Source: Motilibacter deserti | GTDB lineage: Bacteria; Actinomycetota; Actinomycetes; Motilibacterales; Motilibacteraceae | Length of the DNA: 64,000 nt | Reading direction: 5' to 3' | Assembly (NCBI RefSeq): GCF_011250635.1 | Contig: NZ_JAANNP010000001.1 | Location: 395,480-459,479 of the forward strand | Shown here: positions 16,280-25,036 of the stretch, piece after piece | Numbering within the stretch: the first letter of the stretch is position 1 | Layout of the letters: every line of letters begins with the position of its first letter | Translations under genes and position numbers: made by a program | The notes under the pieces: model-generated | Told to the model about the DNA's origin: nothing | The model's database searches: none | The model's input: only the letters and a program-made list of their open reading frames with translations

Positions 16280-17515
16280 TCACATCCGGACCGCCCGGGC
16301 GAGCCGGCGCAGGTCCACCGCCTCGTCGGACAGCTGTGCCGGGCCCACCGCCGCGGCCGCGTCGACGAGACGGCGGGACGCGCGGGCCTCCGGGCCACGC
16401 CCCACGGACACGGCTGCCGCCAGCCGGCCGTCCTCGAGGAAGAAGACCGCGAACGAGCCGGACTCCGGGTCTCCCCGCAGCACCGGCACCCCGTCCTGCG
16501 GGACCGTCCCGGCGACCTCCACGTGCACTCCGTAGCGGTCGGTCCAGAACCACGGCGCGGCGGGCGCGGGAGGTTCGGCCCCGAGCAGCGTCGCCGCCGC
16601 GCCCTCCCCGGTGCGGACCGCGGCGTCCCAGTGCTCTCGACGCGCGAGCGGGCCGTCGTACCCCCGCGGACGGGCCACATCACCAACGGCGAGCACTTCA
16701 GGAATCGAGGTGCGCAGGTCTGGCCCCACCAGCACGCCGCCGGCCACGTCCAGGCCGGCCGAGACGGCCAGCGCCTCGTCGGGCACGATGCCGATCCCGG
16801 CGAGGACCACGTCGGCCTCCACCTCCTCGGCGACCGGGTTCGCCCCCAGCCGGGCGTGCACGGCGCCGCCCCGCCGCTCCAGCGCGGTGACCCCGGCCTC
16901 GACCAGCCGTACGCCGGCGTCCGCGTGCTGCCGGTGCAGGTATGCCGCGACGAGCGCACCCGCCGGCCCCGCGAGCGGCAGCGGGTCGGGGTCGGCGAGC
17001 GTGACCTCGCAGCCCAGGGAGACCGCGCTCGACGCGACCTCCGCCCCGATGAGGCCGCCGCCCACGACGAGCAGCCGGGCCCCGGGCACCAGCTCCGCGC
17101 GCAGCCGGTCGGCGTCGTCGCGGGTGCGCAGCAGGTGGGCCAGGCCGCCGCCCGGGACGGGCAGCGGGCGGGCGGTGCCGCCGGTCGCCAGGACCACCGC
17201 GTCGGCGCGCAGGGTCGAGCCGTCCGCCGTCTCGACGGCGCGCTCCGCGGGGCGCAGGGCCACGGCACGCGTGCCGAGGCGGACGTCCACGGCGTTGGCG
17301 GCGTACCAATCCTCGGGCTGCAGTTGGGTGTCCGCGGCCGTGGAGGCGCCCGTCAGCACCTCCTTGCTCAACGGCGGCCGGTCATAGGGCAGATGGGGCT
17401 CTGCCGCAAGCAACACGACATCTTCAGCGAAGCCGGATGCACGAAGCGCAGAGCAGGTGCTGAGACCGGCGAGCCCGCCGCCGACGACCACGACCGACCG
17501 GAGTGCAGGCTGCAT
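16280..17515 (-). CDS. FAD-dependent ferredoxin-reductase-type oxidoreductase
   Basis: A 411-residue two-dinucleotide-binding-domain flavoprotein. FAD site VVVVGGGLAGLS (about 8-19), the PYDRPPLSKEVL block (about 43-54) typical of rubredoxin/ferredoxin reductases of dioxygenase and P450 systems, NAD(P) site LLVVGGGLIGAEVA (about 147-160), and the second FAD motif EVLAVGDVARP (about 272-282). A C-terminal reductase domain starts near WFWTDRYGVHVEVAG. It passes electrons from NAD(P)H to a ferredoxin; no ferredoxin or oxygenase gene lies next to it. The pirin gene ends 21 bases upstream on the same strand, so the two may be co-transcribed. Confidence 0.9.
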   Translation of the reverse strand: MQPALRSVVVVGGGLAGLSTCSALRASGFAEDVVLLAAEPHLPYDRPPLSKEVLTGASTAADTQLQPEDWYAANAVDVRLGTRAVALRPAERAVETADGSTLRADAVVLATGGTARPLPVPGGGLAHLLRTRDDADRLRAELVPGARLLVVGGGLIGAEVASSAVSLGCEVTLADPDPLPLAGPAGALVAAYLHRQHADAGVRLVEAGVTALERRGGAVHARLGANPVAEEVEADVVLAGIGIVPDEALAVSAGLDVAGGVLVGPDLRTSIPEVLAVGDVARPRGYDGPLARREHWDAAVRTGEGAAATLLGAEPPAPAAPWFWTDRYGVHVEVAGTVPQDGVPVLRGDPESGSFAVFFLEDGRLAAAVSVGRGPEARASRRLVDAAAAVGPAQLSDEAVDLRRLARAVRM

Positions 17516-17536
17516 GGGCCTAGTTTCGCCGACTGC

Positions 17537-18247
17537 TCAGAGCAGCGACGCCTGCATCGCCCAGGCGAGCACCTCGGCTCCGGCGTCGCCGGCCTGCACC
17601 GTCCCACCCTCGACCGCACGCAGCCGGGCCGCGTCGCCGGCGTCCAGCCGCCCCACCCCGTCCACCTGCACGGCGCCGGACGCGACGAACAGGTGCACGT
17701 ACGCCCCCGCAGGCAGCGGCGCCCGCGCCCCCGCGCCCAACCGCGCGACGTGCAGCGCGGCGGCCGGCTGCCGGAGCGCGACGCCGTCACCCGACCCGGA
17801 GGCGGCCGTGACCCACCCGCCGCCCACGAGCGCCGTGCCGATGTCGAGCTGGGAGTACGCCGGCTCGCCCCCGCGCTCCGCCGGCAGCAGCCAGATCTGC
17901 AGGAACCGGACGGGTGCGTCCGCGGACGCGCGCTCGGTGTGCTCGACGCCGCGGCCGGCGCTGAGCCGCTGGACCTGGCCGGGGCGTACCTCTCCGGAGC
18001 TGCCCGCCGAGTCCGCGTGCAGCAGAGTGCCCGAGAGCACCCAGGTGACGATCTCGGTGTCGCGGTGCATGTGGGCCTCGAAGCCGCTCCCGGCCGCGAG
18101 CGAGATCTCGTTGAACGCGAGCAGCAGGCCGAAGGAGACGTTCGCCGGGTCGTAGTGGTGCTCGAAGGAGAACGACGGGCGCAGCTCGAGCCAGTCGGTG
18201 CGCGTCAGGAAGCGGTCGCTGGACCGGCGGACCTCCGCGGCGGTCAC
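17537..18247 (-). CDS. Pirin family protein
   Basis: A 236-residue bicupin. The N-terminal cupin has the pirin signature SFGLLLAFNEISLAAGSGFEAHMHRDTEIVTWVLSG, in which the histidines of HMHRD and a glutamate bind the metal, followed by PGQVQRLSAGRGVEHTE. The C-terminal half (about 130-236) is a second, weaker cupin. Some bacterial pirins are quercetinases, others act as regulators; which applies here is unknown. GTG start overlaps the stop of the upstream gene by 4 bases, showing coupling. Confidence 0.88.
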   Translation of the reverse strand: MTAAEVRRSSDRFLTRTDWLELRPSFSFEHHYDPANVSFGLLLAFNEISLAAGSGFEAHMHRDTEIVTWVLSGTLLHADSAGSSGEVRPGQVQRLSAGRGVEHTERASADAPVRFLQIWLLPAERGGEPAYSQLDIGTALVGGGWVTAASGSGDGVALRQPAAALHVARLGAGARAPLPAGAYVHLFVASGAVQVDGVGRLDAGDAARLRAVEGGTVQAGDAGAEVLAWAMQASLL

Positions 18248-18633
18248 GGGCCGAGCCGTGCCAGCAGCGCCAAGGCGTACGCGTCGTCGGCGAAGAGGGC
18301 CTCGAAGGCGGCGCCGTCCTCGCACACCACGCGGTAGCCCGGGTCCGCCCGCTCCAGCCGCGCGAAGGAATCGGCCAGCCGCTCGCGCAGCTGCTCCTCG
18401 GTCGGCAGCCAGAGTGCCTGCTCGGCGGACACGCTGTCGAGCGCCCACTCCACCGTGCCGTTGAAGCCGATGACCGAGCCGCCGGGGAAGTGGTGCACGT
18501 CAGCGACCATGTCGCTGAGCACGAAGACGTCGTCGCTCATCTCGGGGCTGAGCAGCACGAAACGGTCACCGCTCGCGGGCTCCCACGTCAGGCCCGCGTC
18601 CCGCAGCCGACGAGCCAGGGCGAGCGACAGCAC
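18244..18633 (-). CDS. Conserved actinobacterial protein (often mislabelled CpaE)
   Basis: A 129-residue soluble protein. The pattern LARRLRDAGLTWEPASGDRF, MSDDVFVLSDMVADVHHFP, VIGFNGTVEWALDSV and ALWLPTEEQLRERL is a conserved actinobacterial family that databases often label 'pilus assembly protein CpaE', although no CpaE ATPase domain is present and the label is not supported by anything here. Function unknown. GTG start; 3' end overlaps the pirin gene start. Confidence 0.75.
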   Translation of the reverse strand: MLSLALARRLRDAGLTWEPASGDRFVLLSPEMSDDVFVLSDMVADVHHFPGGSVIGFNGTVEWALDSVSAEQALWLPTEEQLRERLADSFARLERADPGYRVVCEDGAAFEALFADDAYALALLARLGP

Positions 18634-18657
18634 GCGTCCAGCTTGCCAGCGGTGGCC

Positions 18658-19719
18658 TCACCCCGCCCGGCCGGTCCACTCCAGCAGCCGCTCCACGGGC
18701 CAGGTGTTGACCACCGACTCAACCGGCACGCCGCACGCCGCCGCCCGCTCGCAGCCGTAGGGCTGCCAGTCCAGCTGCCCCGGGGCGTGGGCATCGGTGT
18801 CGATCGAGACGTAGCAGCCGGCCTCGACCGCCAGCCGCAGCAGCCGCTTCGGCGGGTCCAGCCGCTCCGGCCGGCAGTTGACCTCGACCGCCACGCCGTT
18901 GTCGGCGCACGCGGCGAAGACGGCGTCGGCGTCGAACTCGGACTCCGGGCGCACCCGGCCGCCGCGCCCTCCGCTCGTGACGTTGCGGCCGGTGCAGTGG
19001 CCGAGGACGTCGGTGTGCGGGTTGTTGACCGCCAGAAGCATGCGCCGGGTCATCACGTCCTTGGGCGAGCGCAGCTTCGAGTGGACGGAGGCGACCACCA
19101 CGTCGAGCCGAGACAGCAGCTCGTCCTCCTGGTCGAGCGTCCCGTCCTCGTTGATGTCGACCTCGATGCCGGTCAGCAGCCGGAACGGCGCCAGCTGCTC
19201 GTTGAGCTCGGCCACGACGTCGAGCTGCCGGCGCAGCCGCTCCGGCGACAGGCCGTTGGCGACGGTGAGCCGGGGCGAGTGGTCGGTGAGCGCGGCGTAG
19301 TCGTGGCCCAGGTCGCGCATCGCGCGCGCCATCTCCTCGATCGGCGACCCGCCGTCGCTCCAGTCGCTGTGGGTGTGCAGGTCCCCGCGCAGGGCCGCGC
19401 GCAGCTCCGCCCCGCCCTCGGCCACCGGCCGGCCGCCGGTCGCCTCGAGCCGCCGCAGGTAGACCGGGACCTCGCCGGCGAGCGCCTCGGCCACCACGGT
19501 CGCGGTGACCTTGCCCAGCCCCTTGAGCTCGGTCAGCGACGAGCCCGCCGCCCGGCGCTCGAGCTCGGCGCGCGGCAGCTGCTCGACCACCGCGGCGGCG
19601 GTGCGGAAGGCGCGTACGCGGTAGGTCGGCTCCAGCGCCCGCTCGAGCAGGAAGGCGATGCGCCGCAGCGCGTCCACGGGCTCGATCGGGCCGTCGCCGC
19701 CGGGCGTCTGCTCTGCCAC
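18658..19719 (-). CDS. PHP-domain protein with PolX-like N-terminal helix-hairpin-helix
   Basis: A 353-residue protein. Residues about 15-80 resemble the helical N-terminus of family X DNA polymerases (ALRRIAFLLERALEPTYRVRAFRTAA, then the GSSLTELKGLGKVTA hairpin). The polymerase palm is absent; instead the PHP phosphoesterase domain follows with metal ligands in GDLHTHSDWSDG (about 112-123), LTDHSP, GIEVDI, HSKL, CHR-type GHCTG, EVNCRPERL and DTDAHAPGQL. PHP domains linked to PolX hydrolyse phosphoesters, for example 3'-phosphates or 3'-ends during repair. So this is probably a repair-linked phosphoesterase; a histidinol-phosphatase-like activity is the alternative. GTG start. Confidence 0.85.
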   Translation of the reverse strand: MAEQTPGGDGPIEPVDALRRIAFLLERALEPTYRVRAFRTAAAVVEQLPRAELERRAAGSSLTELKGLGKVTATVVAEALAGEVPVYLRRLEATGGRPVAEGGAELRAALRGDLHTHSDWSDGGSPIEEMARAMRDLGHDYAALTDHSPRLTVANGLSPERLRRQLDVVAELNEQLAPFRLLTGIEVDINEDGTLDQEDELLSRLDVVVASVHSKLRSPKDVMTRRMLLAVNNPHTDVLGHCTGRNVTSGGRGGRVRPESEFDADAVFAACADNGVAVEVNCRPERLDPPKRLLRLAVEAGCYVSIDTDAHAPGQLDWQPYGCERAAACGVPVESVVNTWPVERLLEWTGRAG

Positions 19720-19805
19720 GGCCCGACGCTACCGGGACCGGCCCGCTTGTCGGCACGCGACAAGCGGCACCCGCCGCGGCGGGTGCTGCGTCGTACGCTT
19801 CCCGC

Positions 19806-21029
19806 GTGCCCGCCGCAGCCGCCACCCCGCGCCCGGCGGCCACCGCGGCCCGCCTCGAGCGGCAGATCGGCGCCCTGGCGACCGCGGCCGTCGCCCGGAT
19901 GGAGGCGACGCTGCCGTGGTACGGCGCGATGCCCGCCGAGGACCGGTCCTGGGTGAACCTCGTGGCCCAGGCCGGCATCGCCGCCTTCGTCGACTGGTTC
20001 CGCGACCCGCGCAGCGACCGGGCGATCAGCGCCGACGTCTTCGGCACCGCCCCGCGCGAGCTCGCCCGCGCCGTGACGCTGCAGCAGACGGTCGAGCTGG
20101 TCCGGGTCACCATCGCCGTCGTCGAGGAGGGCATCGAGCAGCTCGCCGAGCCCGGCGACCAGGCCCTGCTGCGCGAGTCCGTCCTGCACTACTCGCGAGA
20201 GGTCGCCTTCGCCGCGGCCCAGGTCTACGCCCAGGCGGCCGAGGCCCGCGGCGCCTGGGACGCGCGGCTCGAGGCGCTCGTCGTGGACGCGTTGCTGCGT
20301 GCCGAGGCCGACGAGGCGGTGCGCTCGCGGGCCGCCGCGCTGGGCTGGCGGGCGACCGACGCCGCGCTCGCCGTCGTCGGCACGACCCCGGCCGGTGAGC
20401 CCGAGGCCGTCATCGACGAGGTGCACCGCGCCGCCCGTGCTGCGGGCGCCGACGCCCTCGCCGCCGTCCAGGGCGAGCGGCTGGTCGTGGTGCTCGGCGC
20501 CCCGGCCGGCGTGCTCGACGACCCGCGCGACCAGATCGGCGCCGGCGGGCTCTCCCTCGTGCGCCGGCTCTCCCCCGCCTTCGGGCCGGGCCCGGTCGTC
20601 GTCGGCCCGCTCGTCGCCGACCTGCTCGGCGCCGGTGACTCCGCCCGCGCCGCGCTCGCGGGGCTGCAGGCGGCGCCCGCCTGGCCCGGGGCGCCGCGTC
20701 CGGTGCTCGCCACAGAGCTGCTGCCGGAGCGCGCCCTCGCCGGCGACACGGACGCCCGCCGCACCCTCGTCGAGGGGACGTACGCCGCCCTGGCCGCCGC
20801 CGGTCCGGCGCTCGGCGAGACCCTGGCGGCGTACCTCGAGCACGCGGGCTCGCTCGAAGGCGCCGCGCGCATGCTCTTCGTCCACCCGAACACCGTGCGC
20901 TACCGGCTCCGGCGTGTCGCCGAGCTGACGGGGTACGCACCGGCCGAGCCCCGGGACGCGTTCGCCCTCCGGCTGGCGCTCGCTCTGGGCCGGCTCGCCG
21001 AGGCGGACGAGGCTCCGCCCGGCGGCTGA
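19806..21029 (+). CDS. fasR: PucR-family regulator, likely FasR
   Basis: A 407-residue transcription factor. The C-terminus has the PucR helix-turn-helix (GSLEGAARMLFVHPNTVRYRLRRVAELTG), and the central GGDEF-like region is typical of CdaR/PucR proteins. Its place directly before fabD-fabH-acpP-fabF on the same strand matches FasR, the activator of this operon described in Streptomyces and mycobacteria. It probably binds the inverted repeat at 21091-21103 in front of fabD. GTG start at 19806. The 144-bp gap to fabD holds the operator and presumably the fab promoter. Confidence 0.88.
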   Translation: MPAAAATPRPAATAARLERQIGALATAAVARMEATLPWYGAMPAEDRSWVNLVAQAGIAAFVDWFRDPRSDRAISADVFGTAPRELARAVTLQQTVELVRVTIAVVEEGIEQLAEPGDQALLRESVLHYSREVAFAAAQVYAQAAEARGAWDARLEALVVDALLRAEADEAVRSRAAALGWRATDAALAVVGTTPAGEPEAVIDEVHRAARAAGADALAAVQGERLVVVLGAPAGVLDDPRDQIGAGGLSLVRRLSPAFGPGPVVVGPLVADLLGAGDSARAALAGLQAAPAWPGAPRPVLATELLPERALAGDTDARRTLVEGTYAALAAAGPALGETLAAYLEHAGSLEGAARMLFVHPNTVRYRLRRVAELTGYAPAEPRDAFALRLALALGRLAEADEAPPGG

Positions 21030-21087
21030 GGGGCAGCTGACGGGGTCGGCACCGACGGACGCCGAGCGCCCCGCACATGCTCGTGGA

Positions 21088-21105
21088 TTTGTAGGGAACC
21101 TACGA
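21088..21105 (+). promoter_or_regulatory. Candidate FasR operator upstream of fabD
   Basis: Inverted repeat GTAGG-GAA-CCTAC inside TTTGTAGGGAACCTACGA, about 70 bases before the fabD GTG start. It lies between the PucR-family regulator gene and the operon this regulator type controls, and it is notably A/T-richer than its surroundings. Assignment to FasR is an inference from position. Confidence 0.55.
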
Positions 21106-21173
21106 TCCGACACCGCAGGATTCGTCCGCGTCGTTACCGGCCGTTCAGCGGCTGGACAGGAAGGGTAGGTAGG

Positions 21174-22157
21174 GTGCTCGCAGTCGTCGCCCCCGGTCAG
21201 GGGGCCCAGACCCCCGGTTTTCTCAGCCCGTGGCTGGCCCTTCCCGGCTTCGCCGGCCGTCTCGCCGCGCTCTCGCAGGCGCTGCGCGAGCGGCCCGGCG
21301 CCCCGGCCCCCGGCCCCGACCTCGCCTCCTACGGCACCGAGGCCGACGCTGACACCATCCGCGACACCGCAGTCGCCCAGCCGCTGCTGGTGGCGGCCGG
21401 CATCGCGGCGCTCGCCGAGCTCGTCGGCTCGGACGACCCGGCCGGCACCGGCGCTTATGACGTGGTCGCCGGGCACTCCGTCGGCGAGCTCACCGCCGCG
21501 TTCGCCGCGGGGGTGCTGACCGGCGAGCAGACGATGGCCCTCGTCGGGGCGCGCGGCGACGCGATGGCGGCCGCGGCGTCCACGACGCGCACGGGCATGA
21601 CCGCCGTGCTCGGCGGCGACCGCGACGAGGTGCTCGCGGCCGTGGCCGCCGCCGGGCTCACGCCCGCGAACGACAACGGCGGCGGCCAGCTGGTCGTCGG
21701 CGGCACCCTCGAGCAGCTCACGGCCTTCGCCGAAGCCCCACCGGCCCGCGCCCGGCTCGTCCCGCTGCAGGTGGCGGGTGCGTTCCACACCGAGCACATG
21801 CGTCCCGCGGTCGACGCGCTCGCGCCGGTCGCCGCCGCGCTCGAGCCGCGCGACGCGCGCGTCCCGCTGCTGTCGAACAAGGACGGCCAGCAGGTCGCGT
21901 CCGGCCGCGAGGTGCTCACCCGGATCGTCGCCCAGGTCGCCAGCCCGGTCCGCTGGGACCTGTGCACGGAGGCGCTGCGCGAGCTCGGGATCACGGCGCT
22001 CATCGAGCTGCCGCCGGCCGGCACCCTCGCCGGGCTCGCCAAGCGCGGCCTGCGCGGCATCGAGATCGTGGCGCTCAAGACCCCGGACGACCTGGACGCG
22101 GCGCGCGCCCTGGTGCGCGAGCACGCCAAGGCGCCGGGGACGGAGGGCCAGGAGTGA
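21174..22157 (+). CDS. fabD: Malonyl-CoA:ACP S-malonyltransferase
   Basis: A 327-residue acyltransferase that moves malonyl groups from CoA to acyl carrier protein, supplying extender units for type II fatty-acid synthesis. Motifs: APGQGAQTPGF at the N-terminus, the nucleophile Ser102 in GHSVGEL, the active-site His in GAFHTEHM (about 200-207), and QVASPVRWDL near the C-terminus. GTG start after GGTAGGTAGG. The stop overlaps the fabH start (GTGA), so the two are coupled. Confidence 0.96.
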   Translation: MLAVVAPGQGAQTPGFLSPWLALPGFAGRLAALSQALRERPGAPAPGPDLASYGTEADADTIRDTAVAQPLLVAAGIAALAELVGSDDPAGTGAYDVVAGHSVGELTAAFAAGVLTGEQTMALVGARGDAMAAAASTTRTGMTAVLGGDRDEVLAAVAAAGLTPANDNGGGQLVVGGTLEQLTAFAEAPPARARLVPLQVAGAFHTEHMRPAVDALAPVAAALEPRDARVPLLSNKDGQQVASGREVLTRIVAQVASPVRWDLCTEALRELGITALIELPPAGTLAGLAKRGLRGIEIVALKTPDDLDAARALVREHAKAPGTEGQE

Positions 22158-23236
22158 GCGTCTCGCAGACCGGGCCGCAGAACGGCTTCGAGATCAAGCT
22201 CGCGCCGACGCCGCGCGGCTCGCGGTTGGTCTCGCTCGGGGCCTACCGGCCGCGGCGTGTGGTCGACAACACCGAGATCTGCACCTTCATCGAGTCCTCG
22301 GACGAGTGGATCCAGCAGCGCAGCGGCATCGCCGAGCGGCGCTGGGCGGCCGACGACGAGACGCTCGTGGGCATGGCGGAGGCCGCCTCCCGGCAGGCGC
22401 TGGCCGGAGCCGGTCTGACGGGCGAGGACATCGACCTCGTGCTGCTGGCGACCATGACCAGCTTCTCGACGACGCCGACCGCCGCGAACCTCCTGCAGGC
22501 CGCGCTCGGCACGCGCGGGGGCGCGGTGGAGCTGAACTCGGCCTGCGCCGGGTTCACGTACGCCCTCGCCCTGGCCGACCAGGCCATCCGGGCCGGCAAC
22601 GCGCGCAACGTGCTCGTCGTCGGGGCCGAGCGCATCACCGACATCATGAACTTCTCCGACCGCACGACGATGTTCCTGTTCGGCGACGGCGCCGGCGCGG
22701 TCGTGGTCAGCGCCGCGGACGAGCCGGGCATCGGGCCGGTCGCGTGGGGCTCGTGGGGCGAGCAGTCCGAGGCGCTCGGCGTCCTGCCGCTGCTCTCCGA
22801 CGTGGCCCGTGGCCTCGCGACCGAGCGGCCGCTGCTCTTCCAGAAGGGCCAGTCGGTCTTCCGCTGGGCCGTGACGGAGATGCCGAAGACCGCGGCGAAA
22901 GCCCTCGAGCTCGCCGGGCTCAAGGCCGAGCAGCTCGCGGCGTTCGTCCCGCACCAGGCGAACATCCGGATCATCGACGCGATGACGAAGTACATGAAGC
23001 TGCCCGAGCACGTCGTCGTCGCGGACGACCTGCGCCACACCGGCAACACGTCGGCGGCGTCGGTCCCGCTCGCGATGGAGCAGGTGCTGTCCTCGGGCCG
23101 GGCAACCCCTGGTGACCTGGCCCTGCTGGTGGGCTTCGGCGGCGGGCTCTCGCACGCCGCGCAGGTCGTGACGCTGCCCACCCTCGGCCCGGCGGGCGCG
23201 TCCCGGCTGCCCGACCCTGCCCCCCTGGCATCCTGA
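22154..23236 (+). CDS. fabH: Beta-ketoacyl-ACP synthase III
   Basis: A 360-residue initiating condensing enzyme; it joins an acyl-CoA primer with malonyl-ACP. Catalytic triad: Cys131 in NSACAGF, His in PHQANIRI and Asn in HTGNTSAAS. ESSDEWIQQRSGI near residues 48-59 is the family signature. It carries an N-terminal extension of about 20 residues and a Pro/Ala-rich tail. In actinobacteria this enzyme usually prefers branched-chain primers, but that cannot be read here. GTG start overlaps fabD. Confidence 0.95.
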   Translation: MSVSQTGPQNGFEIKLAPTPRGSRLVSLGAYRPRRVVDNTEICTFIESSDEWIQQRSGIAERRWAADDETLVGMAEAASRQALAGAGLTGEDIDLVLLATMTSFSTTPTAANLLQAALGTRGGAVELNSACAGFTYALALADQAIRAGNARNVLVVGAERITDIMNFSDRTTMFLFGDGAGAVVVSAADEPGIGPVAWGSWGEQSEALGVLPLLSDVARGLATERPLLFQKGQSVFRWAVTEMPKTAAKALELAGLKAEQLAAFVPHQANIRIIDAMTKYMKLPEHVVVADDLRHTGNTSAASVPLAMEQVLSSGRATPGDLALLVGFGGGLSHAAQVVTLPTLGPAGASRLPDPAPLAS

Positions 23237-23290
23237 GCCGTCCCGTCGCAAGCCGCGGCGGGCCCGTACCGAACATCACTAGGAGAGCGC

Positions 23291-23536
23291 ATGGCACTCA
23301 GCGAGCAGGAAGTCCTCGCGGGCCTCGCCGAGCTGATCCACGACGAGACCGGCCTCCCGCAGGACCAGGTCGCGCTGGACAAGTCCTTCACCGACGACCT
23401 CGACATCGACTCGCTGTCGATGATGACCGTCGTCGTCAACGCAGAAGAGCGCTTCGGCGTGAAGATCCCGGACGACTCGGTCAAGGACCTCAAGACCGTT
23501 CGCGACGCCGTGGACTTCATCGTCAAGCAGGGCTGA
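23291..23536 (+). CDS. acpP: Acyl carrier protein
   Basis: An 81-residue acidic helical carrier. The 4'-phosphopantetheine attachment site is Ser41 in DLDIDSLSMM, after the typical helix I and loop. It shuttles growing acyl chains between FabH, FabF and the reductases. A strong ribosome binding site (AGGAGAG) precedes the ATG, fitting the high expression needed for ACP. It sits between fabH and fabF, 18 bases before fabF. Confidence 0.97.
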   Translation: MALSEQEVLAGLAELIHDETGLPQDQVALDKSFTDDLDIDSLSMMTVVVNAEERFGVKIPDDSVKDLKTVRDAVDFIVKQG

Positions 23537-23554
23537 AGGAGCCTCCGGCCACCC

Positions 23555-24811
23555 ATGAGCGAATCGACCTCCGTCGTCGTCACCGGGCTCGGTGCGACGA
23601 CTCCCCTGGGCAGTGACGTCCCGTCCACCTGGTCCGCCGTGCTCGCCGGCAAGTCCGGCGCGCGTGTCCTCCCGTACGAGTGGGTGGAGCGTTTCGACCT
23701 CCCGGTCAAGATCGGCGCCCCGCTGGCCGTCGAGCCGGCGGACGTCCTGACCCGCCAGGAGGTCAAGCGCAACGACCGCTCCAGCCAGATGTCGCTCATC
23801 GCGGCGCGGGAGGCGTGGAACGACGCCTCCCGCGACGCGGCGCTGGAGGTGGACGGCGCGCGCCTCGGCGTCGCCATCGCCTCCGGGATCGGCGGCGTGA
23901 CCACGCTGCTCGACGCGTACGACACGCTGCTGGAGAAGGGGCCGCGGCGGATCCTTCCGCTCACGGTCCCGATGCTGATGCCGAACGGCCCGGCCGCCTC
24001 GATCGGGCTGGAGTTCGGCGCCCGCGCCGGCGTCCACACCACCGTCAGCGCGTGCGCGTCGGGGTCGGAGGCCATCGGCTACGGCGTCGAGATGATCCGC
24101 TCGGGCCGGGCCGACGTCGTCATCGCCGGCGGCACCGAAGCGGCCATCCACCCGCTGCCGATCGGCGGCTTCGCCGCGATGCGGGCGATGTCGACCCGCA
24201 ACGACGAGCCCGAGCGCGCGTCCCGCCCCTACGACAAGGGCCGCGACGGCTTCGTGCTCGGCGAGGGCGCGGGCGTCGTCGTGCTCGAGTCCGCGGAGCA
24301 CGCGCGCGCCCGCGGGGCGAAGGTCTACGCGGAGGTCGCCGGCGTCGGCGTCACCTCCGACGGCTACCACATCACCGCGCCCGAGCCCGAGGGCGAGGGC
24401 GTGGTCCGCGCGATCAAGACGGCGCTGGCGGAGGCCGGGCTCGCCCCGCAGGACATCGTCCACCTCAACGCGCACGCCACCTCGACCCCGGTCGGGGACA
24501 TCGCCGAGGTCAACGGCGTCCGGGCGGCGCTGGGGCCGGCCGCCGACTCGGTCATCGTCTCGGCCACCAAGTCCATGACCGGCCACACGCTCGGCGCGGC
24601 CGGCGCCATCGAGTCGATCTTCACGATCCTCGCGCTGCGCGACCGGCAGGCCCCGCCCACGATCAACCTCGACGACCCCGACGACGACATCGATCTCGAC
24701 GTCGTCAAGGGCTCTCCACGCGCGCTGCCGGCGGACGGCCAGCTCGCCGCGATGAACAACTCGTTCGGGTTCGGCGGGCACAACGTGGTGCTGATCCTGC
24801 GCACGGTCTGA
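23555..24811 (+). CDS. fabF: Beta-ketoacyl-ACP synthase II
   Basis: A 418-residue elongating condensing enzyme. Catalytic Cys167 lies in VSACASGSEA, the two histidines in NAHATSTPVGD and KSMTGHTLGAAG, and the C-terminal NNSFGFGGHNVVLI loop is complete. It is the last gene of the fabD-fabH-acpP-fabF operon and is followed by a strong terminator at 24895-24925. Confidence 0.96.
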   Translation: MSESTSVVVTGLGATTPLGSDVPSTWSAVLAGKSGARVLPYEWVERFDLPVKIGAPLAVEPADVLTRQEVKRNDRSSQMSLIAAREAWNDASRDAALEVDGARLGVAIASGIGGVTTLLDAYDTLLEKGPRRILPLTVPMLMPNGPAASIGLEFGARAGVHTTVSACASGSEAIGYGVEMIRSGRADVVIAGGTEAAIHPLPIGGFAAMRAMSTRNDEPERASRPYDKGRDGFVLGEGAGVVVLESAEHARARGAKVYAEVAGVGVTSDGYHITAPEPEGEGVVRAIKTALAEAGLAPQDIVHLNAHATSTPVGDIAEVNGVRAALGPAADSVIVSATKSMTGHTLGAAGAIESIFTILALRDRQAPPTINLDDPDDDIDLDVVKGSPRALPADGQLAAMNNSFGFGGHNVVLILRTV

Positions 24812-24894
24812 CGCCGGGCCGTCGGGCCCCGGGCGGGAGCCGACGGACCTCAGACGCAGCAGCGGCAGCGCTGCCTGCGTAGCGGCAGCAACAG

Positions 24895-24925
24895 CGATGG
24901 CCACGCCCCTCGGGCGTGGCCATCG
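24895..24925 (+). terminator. Terminator of the fab operon
   Basis: Perfect 14-bp stem CGATGGCCACGCCC with its complement and a 3-base loop, followed by TCGTCCCCCC; 84 bases after the fabF stop. No U-tract, as usual for this base composition. Confidence 0.85.
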
Positions 24926-24947
24926 TCGTCCCCCCACTCCTCCCCCT

Positions 24948-25024
24948 CGCTGATCATGCAGATGTGGCGAGTTGTCCCCAGGCCGCGGCACTGTGGACAA
25001 CTCGCCACAAGTGCATGATCAGCG
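24948..25024. repeat. 77-bp interrupted palindrome (REP-like element)
   Basis: Left arm CGCTGATCATGCA-gatg-TGGCGAGTTGTCC is mirrored by GGACAACTCGCCA-caag-TGCATGATCAGCG, with a 17-base centre. Arms of 13+13 bp are perfect and separated by matching 4-base internal mismatches, giving a cruciform- or hairpin-capable unit. Its low-G+C ATGATCA ends stand out from the surroundings. Similar palindromes occur between genes of other high-GC actinobacteria (from memory, not checked). It is not needed as a terminator because one lies just before it. Confidence 0.75.
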
Positions 25025-25036
25025 GGGAGTGAGGGT

